From the NCBI GenBank assembly GCA_041625575.1, contig JBFJTG010000014.1:1-45973 (forward strand): a DNA stretch of 45,973 nt, given 5' to 3'. Of this stretch, positions 8,668-17,336 are shown one piece after another (position 1 is the stretch's first letter; each line of letters begins with the position of its first letter). The position numbers were made by a program, and so were the translations under genes. The notes beneath the pieces were generated by a model that was not told the origin of the DNA, made no database searches, and was given only the letters and a program-made list of their open reading frames with translations. Source of the stretch: Litorivivens sp041625575 (GTDB lineage Bacteria > Pseudomonadota > Gammaproteobacteria > Pseudomonadales > Spongiibacteraceae).

Positions 8668-9687
8668 ATGCAAACAGTGACACAGGTCTTTGTGCACGGA
8701 GTTGATGACGTGAGGCTCGCTGAAATAGCCTGCCCGGTCCCCGGAGAGGATGATGCCGTGCTTGAAGTCGCTGCTTGCGGCATATGCGGCAGTGATCTGG
8801 CTTATATCGCGATGGGGGGGCTGTTGGGAGCGCAGGGACAACCCATGCCCCTGGGTCATGAGTTGTCAGGGCGAATTGTTGCGCTTGGCGGCAATGTCAG
8901 TCATCTCGCCGAAGGCGCGCGTGTCGTGGTCAATCCGGTTGCGGCCAACAATCTTGGCAATGGCGGTAGCGAGGGCGGTTTTACCCAGCGACTGCTGGTT
9001 AGGAATGCGAGTGAACCCGGCGTGCTGCTGCCTTTGCCAGACAGCTTGTCTGACGAGCAGGGTGCCCTGGTTGAGCCCTTAAGTGTTGCGACCCATGCAG
9101 TTAATCAGGCTGAAGTTCGCGTCTCAGATAAAATTGTGGTTTTTGGCGCCGGCCCGATCGGGCTGGGCACGGTCGCCGTTCTTCGTTTTCGGGGGGTGGA
9201 TAATATTACCGTTGTGGATGTGTCCGAGAAACGACTGGCACTTGCCCGACAGCTGGGTGCGAGTACAACGATAGCGGCAACAAAGGCCGATGTTTGGGCT
9301 CAGATAAAAGCCGCTCACGGGCACGACACTGTGCATGGCATGCCGGTGGCTGGCAGCGATGTATTTATTGATGCGGCCGGGGTTTCTTCGGTGTTTCGGG
9401 GCATCGTTGAAAATTGCAAGTTTGGTGCGCGTATTGTTGTGGTTGCCATGCATAAGGACGAGGCGGCGATTCCTGTGTTCCATATAATGGCAAAGGAGCT
9501 TACGATTCGTGGGTCCATGTCATACCCCAAAGAGTTTGGCGATGTTATTGCCATGCTCGAAGCGGGCTTGGATGCCGGGGCTATGATCACGCATCGATTT
9601 CCGCTGGCGCAATTCAGCCAGGCTCTGGCGATGGCCAGGCGAGCTGATGAGGCGGGCAAGGTCATGGTCACCATGAATGCAGAATGA
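8668..9687 (+). CDS. Zinc-dependent alcohol dehydrogenase (MDR family) lacking the structural zinc site
   Basis: 339 aa. The catalytic-zinc ligands are present: Cys37 in CGICGSD, His64-Glu65 in GHE, and Glu136 in VEPLSV. The Rossmann motif FGAGPIGLG is at residues 159-167. The lobe that normally carries four structural-zinc cysteines is VAANNLGNGGS (about 91-101) with no cysteine, so only the catalytic zinc should bind. The general shape is that of threonine or butanediol dehydrogenases, but the substrate cannot be told. I prefer the ATG at 8668 (MQTVTQ) over 8629 because GAGGAG sits nine bases upstream. The gene is divergent from the SDR and followed by the luciferase-like gene after 130 bases. 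Confidence 0.88.
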   Translation: MQTVTQVFVHGVDDVRLAEIACPVPGEDDAVLEVAACGICGSDLAYIAMGGLLGAQGQPMPLGHELSGRIVALGGNVSHLAEGARVVVNPVAANNLGNGGSEGGFTQRLLVRNASEPGVLLPLPDSLSDEQGALVEPLSVATHAVNQAEVRVSDKIVVFGAGPIGLGTVAVLRFRGVDNITVVDVSEKRLALARQLGASTTIAATKADVWAQIKAAHGHDTVHGMPVAGSDVFIDAAGVSSVFRGIVENCKFGARIVVVAMHKDEAAIPVFHIMAKELTIRGSMSYPKEFGDVIAMLEAGLDAGAMITHRFPLAQFSQALAMARRADEAGKVMVTMNAE

Positions 9688-9817
9688 CAGGGGCGCACCC
9701 ATTTTACTGGCGCGCTTCATTGCGGGGCGCGTTAGGACAATAGAATAAAAGCATATCCAAACAGGCTGGAATTCCGTAAATACAACAGCTATCGCAGCAT
9801 CGACAGGAGAGTATCAA

Positions 9818-10693
9818 ATGAAATTCGCGTATCACCACAGCATGTGTCCACCCGAGCAGTACATACCACTCACGAAGGCAGCAGAGGAATTAGGATTTAC
9901 CACGGTCACATTCCCCGACAGTATTTGCTATCCGAAAGAAGCCAGTTCGAAGTACCCCTATAACGCGGACGGAAGTCGCGACTTTCTGGACGGCGTACCC
10001 TTTATTGAGCCTTTTATACTGATGGCGCATCTTGCAGCGGTGAGTCCGACGCTGCGCTTTACCACCTCGGTTCATAAAACGGCCGTTCACGAGCCGGCGA
10101 TACTGGCAAAAATGGTGTCAAGCCTTGCAGTGCTGAGCGGTAACCGCTTCGGCTACGGCGTAGGTATCAGCCCCTGGGGTGAAGATTTTGAAGTGACAAA
10201 TACGCCTTGGGAAAAACGCGGCAAGCGTCTGGACGAAATTATCGAGATCATTAACGGTTTGATGACGGGCGAATATTTTGGCTATCAGGGCGAAATATTC
10301 AATATGCCGGAGATCAAGCTGTGTCCGGTACCCACAGAAAAGCCGCCTATTTTGGTTGGTGGTCATTCCAAGCCCGCACTGCGCCGCGCTGCTCGGTTGG
10401 GTGATGGCTGGATTGCTGCCGGTGGTGATGCAGCTTCTATTAAGGGGATGGTTGATCAGATTAATGAGTTCCGCAAAGAGTTCGGTCGCGATCATTTGCC
10501 CTTTGAATTTCACGCCATGACGGCCGACGCGTATAGCCCCGATGGCATCAAGCGCCTGGAAGATATTGGCATCCAGGAAGTGCTGGTAGCATTTCGTGAT
10601 GTTTACAAGAGCGAACCCGACACGCAATCCGTTGACGAAAAAATCGGCGGCATGCGTTGGTTTGCCGATGAGGTCATCGCCAAATCGCGCTAG
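9818..10693 (+). CDS. LLM (luciferase-like) class flavin/F420-dependent oxidoreductase
   Basis: 291 aa with a TIM-barrel luciferase-like pattern. The N-terminus MKFAYHHSMCPPEQY is followed by KAAEELGFTTV, a central GNRFGYGVGISPW segment and PPILVGGHSKPALRRAARLGDGW, a typical signature of the F420-dependent or FMN monooxygenase group. AGGAG lies a few bases before the ATG. The oxidised substrate cannot be named; relatives act on ketones, alcohols and other hydrophobic compounds. Without seeing F420 biosynthesis genes, the cofactor (FMN or F420) is open. It lies between the alcohol dehydrogenase and an exported esterase on the same strand, consistent with one catabolic unit. Confidence 0.88.
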   Translation: MKFAYHHSMCPPEQYIPLTKAAEELGFTTVTFPDSICYPKEASSKYPYNADGSRDFLDGVPFIEPFILMAHLAAVSPTLRFTTSVHKTAVHEPAILAKMVSSLAVLSGNRFGYGVGISPWGEDFEVTNTPWEKRGKRLDEIIEIINGLMTGEYFGYQGEIFNMPEIKLCPVPTEKPPILVGGHSKPALRRAARLGDGWIAAGGDAASIKGMVDQINEFRKEFGRDHLPFEFHAMTADAYSPDGIKRLEDIGIQEVLVAFRDVYKSEPDTQSVDEKIGGMRWFADEVIAKSR

Positions 10694-10734
10694 TCGCCTA
10701 GCTGTATTTTCGATTTTACGAAGGGCGTCCTTGC

Positions 10735-11703
10735 ATGAAAAAAGTTGGCTTGATTGTCTTGGTGGTCGTGATTGTGATTGGGGCGGCAGCACTGTATGCC
10801 CTGCGAGCGATCACTCCGCGCATCATCGAAGTCCCCGAGCTGACTGGAGAAGTGCAAGGTTTTACGCTCACGCATGAAGGGCGCGAGCGTACCTACCAGG
10901 TTTACAGGCCAGCGGGCCTTTCTTCGCCGCCCGCAGTGCTCTTCGTATTTCACGGTTCTACCTCATCGGGCGACGCTATTCGGGAGAAGAGCGCTCTCCA
11001 GTTTGACCGACTGGCCGATGAGCAGGGCCTATTGGTGGTGTACCCGGACGGGTATGAAAATCACTGGAATGACTGCCGGGGGCGGGCGAGTTACTCGGCG
11101 AACACGCTTGATATTGATGACGTAGGATTTATCCGTCAGCTTGTTGCGCGGTTTTTGGCGGAATACTCGGCAGATCCCGGACGCGTTTACGCCACGGGAC
11201 TTTCCAACGGCGGGCACATGGCCCTGCGCTTAGCCTTGGAGGCACCAGACCTGATTGCCGGCGTCGCACCCGCGGCGGCCAATCTGCCGGAGTCGGATTT
11301 TCTGGATTGCGTGCCTTCAGGACAGCCGGTTGATATTGCTTTTATTGCCGGTACCAATGATCCCATCAACCATTACGAGGGCGGGCTGGTCAGGATCTTC
11401 GGGGATGAGAGTCGCGGGGTCGTGCAGTCGGCTTTGGCAACTGCACAGTACTTCTCCGCCCTGGCCGGGTATGGCGGCGAGCCGCAGGAAAGTCGCCTAC
11501 CGGACAGTGAGCGTGAGGACGATAGCTGGATCAGTGTGAGGCAGTGGCAGGGGCGTGAGAAGCGGGTTGCCTTGTACACGCTGGTGGGAGGAGGGCACAC
11601 CTTCCCGAGCCGCAACACTCGCTTTGGTAAATTGATGGGGGGTGATAATCGGGATGTTGATACCGCCGACCTGATCTGGGCCTTTTTCACTGGCAGCGAT
11701 TAG
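10735..11703 (+). CDS. Exported PHB-depolymerase/feruloyl-esterase-like hydrolase (LpqC type)
   Basis: 322 aa. A hydrophobic N-terminal segment (about residues 5-24) is a signal peptide or membrane anchor. The alpha/beta hydrolase domain has HGSTSSG (oxyanion region, about 73-79), VYPDGYENHWNDCRG, the nucleophile Ser157 in GLSNGG, a candidate Asp209 in GTNDP and the catalytic His in GGGHTFPS near the end. This layout is that of the esterase PHB depolymerase family, whose members cleave polyhydroxyalkanoates, feruloyl esters or similar esters outside the cytoplasm. It starts 41 bases after the luciferase-like gene, probably in the same operon, and converges on a TetR gene with a 6-base gap. 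The substrate is uncertain. Confidence 0.85.
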   Translation: MKKVGLIVLVVVIVIGAAALYALRAITPRIIEVPELTGEVQGFTLTHEGRERTYQVYRPAGLSSPPAVLFVFHGSTSSGDAIREKSALQFDRLADEQGLLVVYPDGYENHWNDCRGRASYSANTLDIDDVGFIRQLVARFLAEYSADPGRVYATGLSNGGHMALRLALEAPDLIAGVAPAAANLPESDFLDCVPSGQPVDIAFIAGTNDPINHYEGGLVRIFGDESRGVVQSALATAQYFSALAGYGGEPQESRLPDSEREDDSWISVRQWQGREKRVALYTLVGGGHTFPSRNTRFGKLMGGDNRDVDTADLIWAFFTGSD

Positions 11704-11709
11704 CCTGGC

Positions 11710-12348
11710 TTAAGGGCTCGGTTCCAGCACTTTTAGCTCTGCGGCGTTGGCGCTACTTTTGGGACGCAGCTGCTCGACGATATCAAACAGGTAGCGGGCG
11801 TGCTCGCGGCGCTCCTGCATCGGCACCATGAGGAGGTTTTGTGCTGCGCCCATAACCATATCGAAGGCCATTTTTGTTATCAGTTCGGGGTTGATGTCCT
11901 GGCGAACTTCCCCTTTTTCTTGTAAGGCTGAGATCAGTCCTGCCATCAAGTCGCGAAAATGGTTTGTTTTTTCGATCTGGGCGCTGAGGCCTGCGCCACG
12001 CCGGGTTAAGCAATAATTGTATAGATTAAAGCGCACCCGCCACTCCCGGTCGGAGGCTTCGTCCAGCGGCAAGCCGGCCTGAATCATCGGAATAAAGTAA
12101 TCCAGCGAGATATCCTGATCGATTATTGCAGCTTGCATGCGTTGATCGATGCTTTGATCAGCCCATTGGAAGGCGGCAAGCACGATTTCTTCCTTGCTGT
12201 TGAAGTAGTGGGAAAGCACGCCAATAGAGCAACCCAGCTCTTTCGCCAGCGCTCTGGTAGTAAGCGCTTCCAAACCCTTGTCAGCAATAAGTCTGGAGGC
12301 TACTGAAGCAACTTCCTCCCGACGGCTGTCATGATCGACCTTGCGCAA
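11710..12348 (-). CDS. TetR/AcrR-family transcriptional regulator (BetI-like)
   Basis: 212 aa with an N-terminal helix-turn-helix (TTRALAKELGCSIGVLSHYFNSKEEI, about residues 29-55) and a helical ligand domain resembling the BetI-type C-terminus. The start is a TTG at 12348, with GGGGA seven bases before it and no better ATG nearby. It is divergent from the cytochrome P450 gene. The 166-base gap contains several palindromes, so it most likely represses the P450 gene and itself. The inducer is unknown. Confidence 0.9.
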   Translation of the reverse strand: MRKVDHDSRREEVASVASRLIADKGLEALTTRALAKELGCSIGVLSHYFNSKEEIVLAAFQWADQSIDQRMQAAIIDQDISLDYFIPMIQAGLPLDEASDREWRVRFNLYNYCLTRRGAGLSAQIEKTNHFRDLMAGLISALQEKGEVRQDINPELITKMAFDMVMGAAQNLLMVPMQERREHARYLFDIVEQLRPKSSANAAELKVLEPSP

Positions 12349-12380
12349 TGGATTCCCCTGTCTAAAAATCAGCTTGTTTT

Positions 12381-12388
12381 TTGTACAA
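12381..12388. promoter_or_regulatory. Palindrome TTGTACAA in the TetR/P450 divergent promoter region
   Basis: A perfect 8-bp palindrome 33 bases upstream of the TetR start. It is short and could occur by chance; listed as a possible half of a TetR operator. Confidence 0.25.
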
Positions 12389-12433
12389 GTGTGACAGTAT
12401 AACCAAATTCTTCTGGTTTTTATATCGAACGCT

Positions 12434-12460
12434 TGATATGTTTAGGGGAGTTACATATCA
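12434..12460. promoter_or_regulatory. Inverted repeat TGATATG-N13-CATATCA upstream of the P450 gene
   Basis: Perfect 7-bp arms (12434-12440 and 12454-12460) with a 13-base spacer, 55 bases before the P450 start. The left arm also pairs with ATATC at 12422-12426 (8-base spacer). The position between divergent TetR and P450 genes fits a TetR operator; the assignment is inference. Confidence 0.4.
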
Positions 12461-12514
12461 TCTGTTCAAAATAAACGTCGATGACCGCGGCACAGCCGTG
12501 GCGGGAAGAAACTC

Positions 12515-13876
12515 ATGAGCGAAGCCGTAGCCAGTTACAAATTGGCAAAAGACAACCACAAACTTGATCATATTCCGGGTTCCTTTGGCCTTCCTATCAT
12601 CGGTCAGACCCTGAGCCTCGTAAAAGATTTGTACGGCACCATCGACAAGCAGTACAAAAAATACGGCGCTGTTTCAAAGTTTGGACTCGCCGGCTACAAA
12701 GGGGTGCTGCTAAATGGCCCCGACCTTTACCAGCTAGTTTATATGGATCGGGATAAGAACTTTTCTGCCGAGATGGGCTATGCGGGTTCGCTGGGTCGGT
12801 ATTATGGCGGCGCCTTGTTGTTGCGCGATCACGACGAGCACCGTTTTCAGCGTCGCATGATGCAGACAGCCTTTAAAAACGACGCCATGAAAGGCTACAT
12901 CGCAACCATGGCGCCAATGATCAAGGAGGCTGTGGAAAGCTGGGACGGGCAAGAAAATTTCCATTTTTTCCCGGCCATTAAGCAGACCTTGCTAGACGTT
13001 GCCGCCACTATTTTTGTCGGTTTGGACAAGGATGATGAGCGCGCGGAGCACCTTAATCAGGCTTTCCTGGATATTGCCAATGGCCTGATGGGGCTCATTA
13101 CCAAAGAAATTCCGGGTACCCTGCATTACAAGGGTAAAAAGGCCGAGCGCCAACTACACAAATTTTTCGGCGAGCTGATTCAGGAGCGCCGCGCGACTGA
13201 TGGCATCGATACCTTTAGCTATTTCGCCAAGGAAAAAACCGAAGACGGCGAGTACTTTAGCGACCAGGATATCATTGGGCATATGAGCTTTTTGCTGTTT
13301 GCCGCCCACGATACCACCACGAGTGCACTGAGCCATCTGCTGTTTCACCTGGGACAAAACCCCGAGTGGCGCCAGCGCTTGCGTGAAGAAGCCGAAGGTC
13401 TGGGTAAAGAATATCTCGAGTATGAAGATCTGGAGCGCATGCCACTGGCAGATGCTGCTGTTAAAGAAGCCCTGCGTCTGCACCCCTCGGTGATGATGAT
13501 GCAGCGCCGCACGATCCGCGATTGCGAGATCGGTGGTTACCATATTCCCGCGAACACCATTCTTTTTGTTGCCCCGCAATATTTGCACCGAATGGAAGAA
13601 TACTGGGATGAGCCCGAGAAATTTGATCCGGACCGCTGGCTGGAGCCGCGCAATGAGCACAAGCGTCACTCCTTTAATTTTGTCGGTTTCGGCGGTGGTG
13701 CTCACAAATGTATAGGCATGCACTTTGCGCTTATGCAGACTAAAAACTTCCTGCACCAGTTTTTAACGCGCTACGATTTTGAGCTGCCGGCGAATTTCAG
13801 TACAAAAATGCAAACCGTTCCCCTGCCAAAACCCGTTGACGATTTACCTATGGTTTTAACTCGCCTGAGCCGGTAA
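12515..13876 (+). CDS. Cytochrome P450
   Basis: 453 aa, a heme-thiolate monooxygenase. The I-helix motif is AAHDTTT (residues 263-269), ExxR is EALR (318-321), the PERF-like segment is FDPDRW (370-375), and the heme loop is FGGGAHKCIG with Cys399 as ligand. The N-terminus has DHIPGSFGLPIIGQT, the proline-rich hinge usually seen in eukaryotic-type P450s and in bacterial CYP51, CYP120 or CYP26-like groups, but there is no membrane anchor before it. The usual Arg of the heme loop is replaced by His, as also happens in CYP51-type enzymes. No ferredoxin or reductase gene is adjacent. Sterol, retinoid or fatty-acid-like substrates are guesses from family shape. Confidence 0.94.
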   Translation: MSEAVASYKLAKDNHKLDHIPGSFGLPIIGQTLSLVKDLYGTIDKQYKKYGAVSKFGLAGYKGVLLNGPDLYQLVYMDRDKNFSAEMGYAGSLGRYYGGALLLRDHDEHRFQRRMMQTAFKNDAMKGYIATMAPMIKEAVESWDGQENFHFFPAIKQTLLDVAATIFVGLDKDDERAEHLNQAFLDIANGLMGLITKEIPGTLHYKGKKAERQLHKFFGELIQERRATDGIDTFSYFAKEKTEDGEYFSDQDIIGHMSFLLFAAHDTTTSALSHLLFHLGQNPEWRQRLREEAEGLGKEYLEYEDLERMPLADAAVKEALRLHPSVMMMQRRTIRDCEIGGYHIPANTILFVAPQYLHRMEEYWDEPEKFDPDRWLEPRNEHKRHSFNFVGFGGGAHKCIGMHFALMQTKNFLHQFLTRYDFELPANFSTKMQTVPLPKPVDDLPMVLTRLSR

Positions 13877-13885
13877 ACTTTCGGC

Positions 13886-13918
13886 GGCTCATAGTCAGGC
13901 CACGCTTGACTATGAGCC
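13886..13918. repeat. Perfect 12-bp inverted repeat after the P450 gene
   Basis: GGCTCATAGTCA (13886-13897) and TGACTATGAGCC (13907-13918) with a 9-base loop, 10 bases after the P450 stop codon. No T-tract follows, so it is either a 3'-end hairpin that stabilises the mRNA or a terminator of unusual form. CTCATAG occurs again at 13920-13926. Confidence 0.6.
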
Positions 13919-14006
13919 CTCATAGCCGTGGCAAGATCACGATAACAAAAAAGTCATATTTGGCCTGACAATTAGTGCCGGGCCGGTAGTGTAATGGAAT
14001 CGGGTA

Positions 14007-14678
14007 ATGCATAAGTTCCGTCTTGTGCCGGCGGGAGTTGCGGCACTGGTGTCAGCAATATTGCTGGCAAGCTCTCCTATCGTAATATCTCAGCCGGCTA
14101 TTGAAGTCTCTGCGCCTTCGCTTGCTGCTCCGGATACGGGGCTTGCGGGCATGGTTGTGGGTTTTGAGCGAGCCGACTTCTTCGAAACGAGCTATGGTGC
14201 AGGCCTTCCCGCAAGGGTCACACGGGTGTCGAGCGATCCGCTGCTTGGAATAACACTGGCAAGCACAGATCCCGATATGTCGCCGATGTTCACCCCAATG
14301 CTTGCGCTCTATAGTCAATTGCTCGCACTGGGTGGCAGCACTGCAGATGGCATCAGCTGGCAGCGTTTAAAAGTCCGTATGGCAAACGCTGCGGTCACTG
14401 ATAAAACCAGCCTATTGGCGATTGACGAAGTGCTGGCGGCAGAGCTCGATAGAGTAGAGTTGCTGGCGGTTGACGCGCAGCGATTGCAAGAGCTTGGTAT
14501 TGCTGCGGCCGACGTAAAGCGTCTGCCCAAGCTGAGCGTACTCGTCGACACGGTTAAATCGGCGATGATGGAATTGCCTCAGGGCATGTCGCGGTTCGAC
14601 GGCCCTGTCGGTGTCGCGGTATGGGGTTCACAGGCCGATAAGGTTGAGCTGGTATCCTTGCTGGTTCGGGCTGACTGA
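14007..14678 (+). CDS. Exported protein of unknown function
   Basis: 223 aa, not recognised. A positively charged start followed by a hydrophobic stretch (about residues 8-28, LVPAGVAALVSAILLASS) looks like a signal peptide. The mature part is rich in Ala, Leu and Val without cysteines or a known motif, and helical in character around 120-190 (EVLAAELDRVELLAVDAQRLQELGI). The ribosome-binding site before 14007 is weak. It lies 43 bases upstream of the thiolase-like gene, so the two are probably one transcript. It has no evident link to the P450, from which a strong hairpin separates it. Confidence 0.6.
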   Translation: MHKFRLVPAGVAALVSAILLASSPIVISQPAIEVSAPSLAAPDTGLAGMVVGFERADFFETSYGAGLPARVTRVSSDPLLGITLASTDPDMSPMFTPMLALYSQLLALGGSTADGISWQRLKVRMANAAVTDKTSLLAIDEVLAAELDRVELLAVDAQRLQELGIAAADVKRLPKLSVLVDTVKSAMMELPQGMSRFDGPVGVAVWGSQADKVELVSLLVRAD

Positions 14679-14721
14679 ACACCTTCATCAAGCCTTTCAC
14701 ACCCTTGATCAGGAGATTTGG

Positions 14722-16209
14722 ATGACAGATCAACGCGCGGCCAATCTAGTTACACCTAACACGCCGGTACTCGTGGGTATCGGTACGATAATGCAGCGCG
14801 AAGCTGATCCAGCCAAGGCTGATGAGGCCATTTCCCTCATGATACGCGCCGCACAAGCAGCGGCGGATGACTGCGGTAGTGCGGAATTATTGTCCAGCGT
14901 GCAGCGCATTTCTGTGCCCAAGGGGATTTGGGGCTACAGCGACCCCGCGCGCCTGGTGGCGAATGCGGTGGGAGCTACAGCCACTACGGTATTGGCTGAG
15001 ATTGGAATTTTGCAGCAAAGCCTGTTTGCGGATGCCTGTCGCGAGATTCAGGAAGGTCGCATTGAAGCCGCTCTGGTTGTTGGTGCTGAGGCGAAATATC
15101 GTCAGTTGCAGTCTGAAATACAAGGCGTGACGGTTTCTGAGACCGTGCAAACCGACGCTCCGGATATATTACTTGAGCCTCAACAAGAGATTTGGTCGGA
15201 GGTGGAGTCTGCCGCTGGCTTGGGTATGCCTGTGGGCTTCTACGCGCTCATGGAAAGCGCCTTGCGCTGCGCGTTGGGTGAGGATGTCGAGACGCATCGC
15301 GATCGTGTGGCTGCGCTTTACGCGGCCTTCAGCGAGGTGGCCAAAGGCAACCCCCATGCCTGGAATCGAGAAGGTGTTGCTGCAGAGAATATCCGTAATG
15401 CCTCGGCCAAGAATCGAATGCTCGCGTTTCCCTACACTAAACACCATAACAGCCAGTGGAATGTAGACCAGGCCGGTGCCTTGCTATTTTGCTCGGCGGA
15501 AAAGGCCGAGGCCTTGGGCATCCCCCGTGAAAAGTGGGTATTCCCGCTAGCCAGTACAGAATCGAACTACATGGTTAACACCTCGCAGCGTGTCGATTTG
15601 GCAGGTTCCGCGGGTGCGAGGCTGGCCGGCAAAAAGGCCTTGGAGCTGGCCGGACTCGCGGTTGAAGATCTGGATTTGCTGGAGATGTATAGCTGTTTCC
15701 CCTCAGCGGTACAAATCTATGCCCGCGAGTTGGGTATTGATCTGGGCAGGCAGTTGACGGTTACCGGCGGTATGACCTTTGGCGGCGGTCCTCTGAATAA
15801 TTTTGTGCTGCAATCTACTTGTCGAATGGCAGAATTGCTGCGTGAATCCCCAGGCCAAAAAGGTTTGGTTACCTCTGTGAGCGGCATGTTGACCAAGCAG
15901 GGCTTTGGCGTTTGGTCGACCAACCCGAACCCCTCCGGCTTCGGGTTTGCCGACGTGACCGAGCAAGCGAAAAGCGAAGCGCCGCCTATCGAACTCGTTG
16001 CTGCCGAGCTCGGAGAGGGTAAGGTGCTTGGTTGTACGGTGCTGTTCCATGGCGACAATCCACTGCGTGGTGTCGTGGTCGTAGGGCTGGACAACGGCAA
16101 GCGCACAGTTGCCTTCAATGATGATGCCGCGGTGATGGCGGAGATGATGAGCAGCGAATACTGCGGTCGTCGCGTGACAATTGACGCAGGGCGTTTTGTG
16201 CCTGCGTGA
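14722..16209 (+). CDS. Thiolase-like protein with extra C-terminal domain (TLP1-like; acetyl-CoA acetyltransferase family)
   Basis: 495 aa, longer than a classical thiolase (about 390-400 aa). The thiolase fold is visible: N-terminal PVLVGIGTIMQREADP, a central VVGAEAKYRQLQ, the later LEMYSCFPSAVQIYARELG, and SGMLTKQGFGVWS near residue 390. The N-terminal nucleophile region reads EIGILQQSLFADACREI instead of a C-G-S-G type motif, so the usual acyl-accepting cysteine appears to be missing. The extra C-terminal segment (about 420-495) matches the added domain of thiolase-like protein 1 described in mycobacteria. The start at 14722 is set by AGGAG six bases upstream. The protein may bind CoA esters without classical thiolysis. 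It converges on fbp. Confidence 0.78.
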   Translation: MTDQRAANLVTPNTPVLVGIGTIMQREADPAKADEAISLMIRAAQAAADDCGSAELLSSVQRISVPKGIWGYSDPARLVANAVGATATTVLAEIGILQQSLFADACREIQEGRIEAALVVGAEAKYRQLQSEIQGVTVSETVQTDAPDILLEPQQEIWSEVESAAGLGMPVGFYALMESALRCALGEDVETHRDRVAALYAAFSEVAKGNPHAWNREGVAAENIRNASAKNRMLAFPYTKHHNSQWNVDQAGALLFCSAEKAEALGIPREKWVFPLASTESNYMVNTSQRVDLAGSAGARLAGKKALELAGLAVEDLDLLEMYSCFPSAVQIYARELGIDLGRQLTVTGGMTFGGGPLNNFVLQSTCRMAELLRESPGQKGLVTSVSGMLTKQGFGVWSTNPNPSGFGFADVTEQAKSEAPPIELVAAELGEGKVLGCTVLFHGDNPLRGVVVVGLDNGKRTVAFNDDAAVMAEMMSSEYCGRRVTIDAGRFVPA

Positions 16210-16226
16210 CCAGCAGCTGCCAGGGA

Positions 16227-17201
16227 TTACGCTTTCTTATGGTAGTCCAGACAGCATAAGACTTCGTCAGCCGACCCCAGAATCACCGACACTCGCTGGT
16301 GAATATGGCTAGGCTGAATATCCAAGATGCGTTCGCAGTCAGTCCACACTTCGCCACCCGCCTGCTCCACCAGCATTCCCATTGGGTTGGCCTCGTACAT
16401 CAGGCGCAGCTTGCCGGCCTGCTCAGGCTTACGTGAATCCCAGGGGTAGGTAAACAGCCCGCCGCGACAAAGAATGCGGTGCACATCGGCAACCATCGCG
16501 GCGACCCAGCGCATATTGAAGTTCTTGGCGCGAGGGCCATCGCTACCCGCGAGCAGGTCCGCCACATATTCGCGCATGGGCGCCGCCCAAAAGCGCTGAT
16601 TGGACATATTGATCGCAAATTCTTTGGTGTCCCGGTCAATGGTGACCTTGTTGACTGTTTTGATAAATTCGCCACTGCGCGGATCAAGCGTAAACATGCT
16701 GACGCCCTCACCTGTGCTTAGCACCAACATGACCGAGGGGCCATACAATACGTATCCGGCGGCGACTTGCTGACGTCCCGGCTGTAAAAATTCGGTTTCG
16801 TTAAGTTCGCCCTTTCCCTGTGCTGGCAAAACCGAAAAAATCGTACCGACCATGCAGTTGATGTCGATGTTGGACGAGCCGTCCAGTGGGTCGTAGGTAA
16901 CCAGAAATTGGCCGTCGGCATTGGCCGCAACCACCGAGTCCTCTTCTTCGGAAGCAATGCCGCGCACCGCAGGGCAGGCCTGCAGGGCTTCTTTCAGCAT
17001 GTCGTTGGCAATTACATCCAGTTTCTTCTGAACTTCGCCCTGCACATTGTCGGCACCGGCTGAGCCCAATATGCCGCCCAGATCGCCAAGTCGCAGTTTT
17101 TCTTGTATCGACGAGCAGCATTGGGCGATCCCGTTTATCACGGTATTGAGGTCGGGCGCGGTGCTCGCGTTTAGGTGCTCGGCGAGGGTGTTGCGGCTCA
17201 T
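16227..17201 (-). CDS. fbp: Fructose-1,6-bisphosphatase, class I
   Basis: 324 aa, the normal length for class I FBPase, which hydrolyses fructose-1,6-bisphosphate to fructose-6-phosphate in gluconeogenesis. The metal- and substrate-binding core is DPLDGSSNIDIN, preceded by EEEDS. The C-terminal part has LRLMYEANPMGMLVEQAGG, a strong family signature. The ATG at 17201 (MSRNTLAEH) has AGGA seven bases upstream; an open frame continues to 17351 but without conserved sequence. Gluconeogenesis would be expected in a bacterium that lives on lipids or other acetyl-CoA-yielding substrates, which agrees with the neighbouring genes. Confidence 0.97.
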   Translation of the reverse strand: MSRNTLAEHLNASTAPDLNTVINGIAQCCSSIQEKLRLGDLGGILGSAGADNVQGEVQKKLDVIANDMLKEALQACPAVRGIASEEEDSVVAANADGQFLVTYDPLDGSSNIDINCMVGTIFSVLPAQGKGELNETEFLQPGRQQVAAGYVLYGPSVMLVLSTGEGVSMFTLDPRSGEFIKTVNKVTIDRDTKEFAINMSNQRFWAAPMREYVADLLAGSDGPRAKNFNMRWVAAMVADVHRILCRGGLFTYPWDSRKPEQAGKLRLMYEANPMGMLVEQAGGEVWTDCERILDIQPSHIHQRVSVILGSADEVLCCLDYHKKA

Positions 17202-17336
17202 GGCTGGTCCTGTTGCGGGCTCTGACTGCCGCGCATTATGCCACCAGAGCCGCTGCGATGACAGGCGCCAAGGCTGTGTCGTGCCTAATTCAGAGGAGAT
17301 TAAAAAAAGGTAACATGTGTGTAAATTTTTCGGTTG

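Noticed and set aside
10118..10792. A 224-codon open frame on the minus strand
   Set aside because: It is antisense to the luciferase-like oxidoreductase gene, which has clear motifs and a good ribosome-binding site.
13154..13756. A 200-codon open frame on the minus strand
   Set aside because: It is antisense to the P450 gene across its catalytic motifs and shows no domain of its own.
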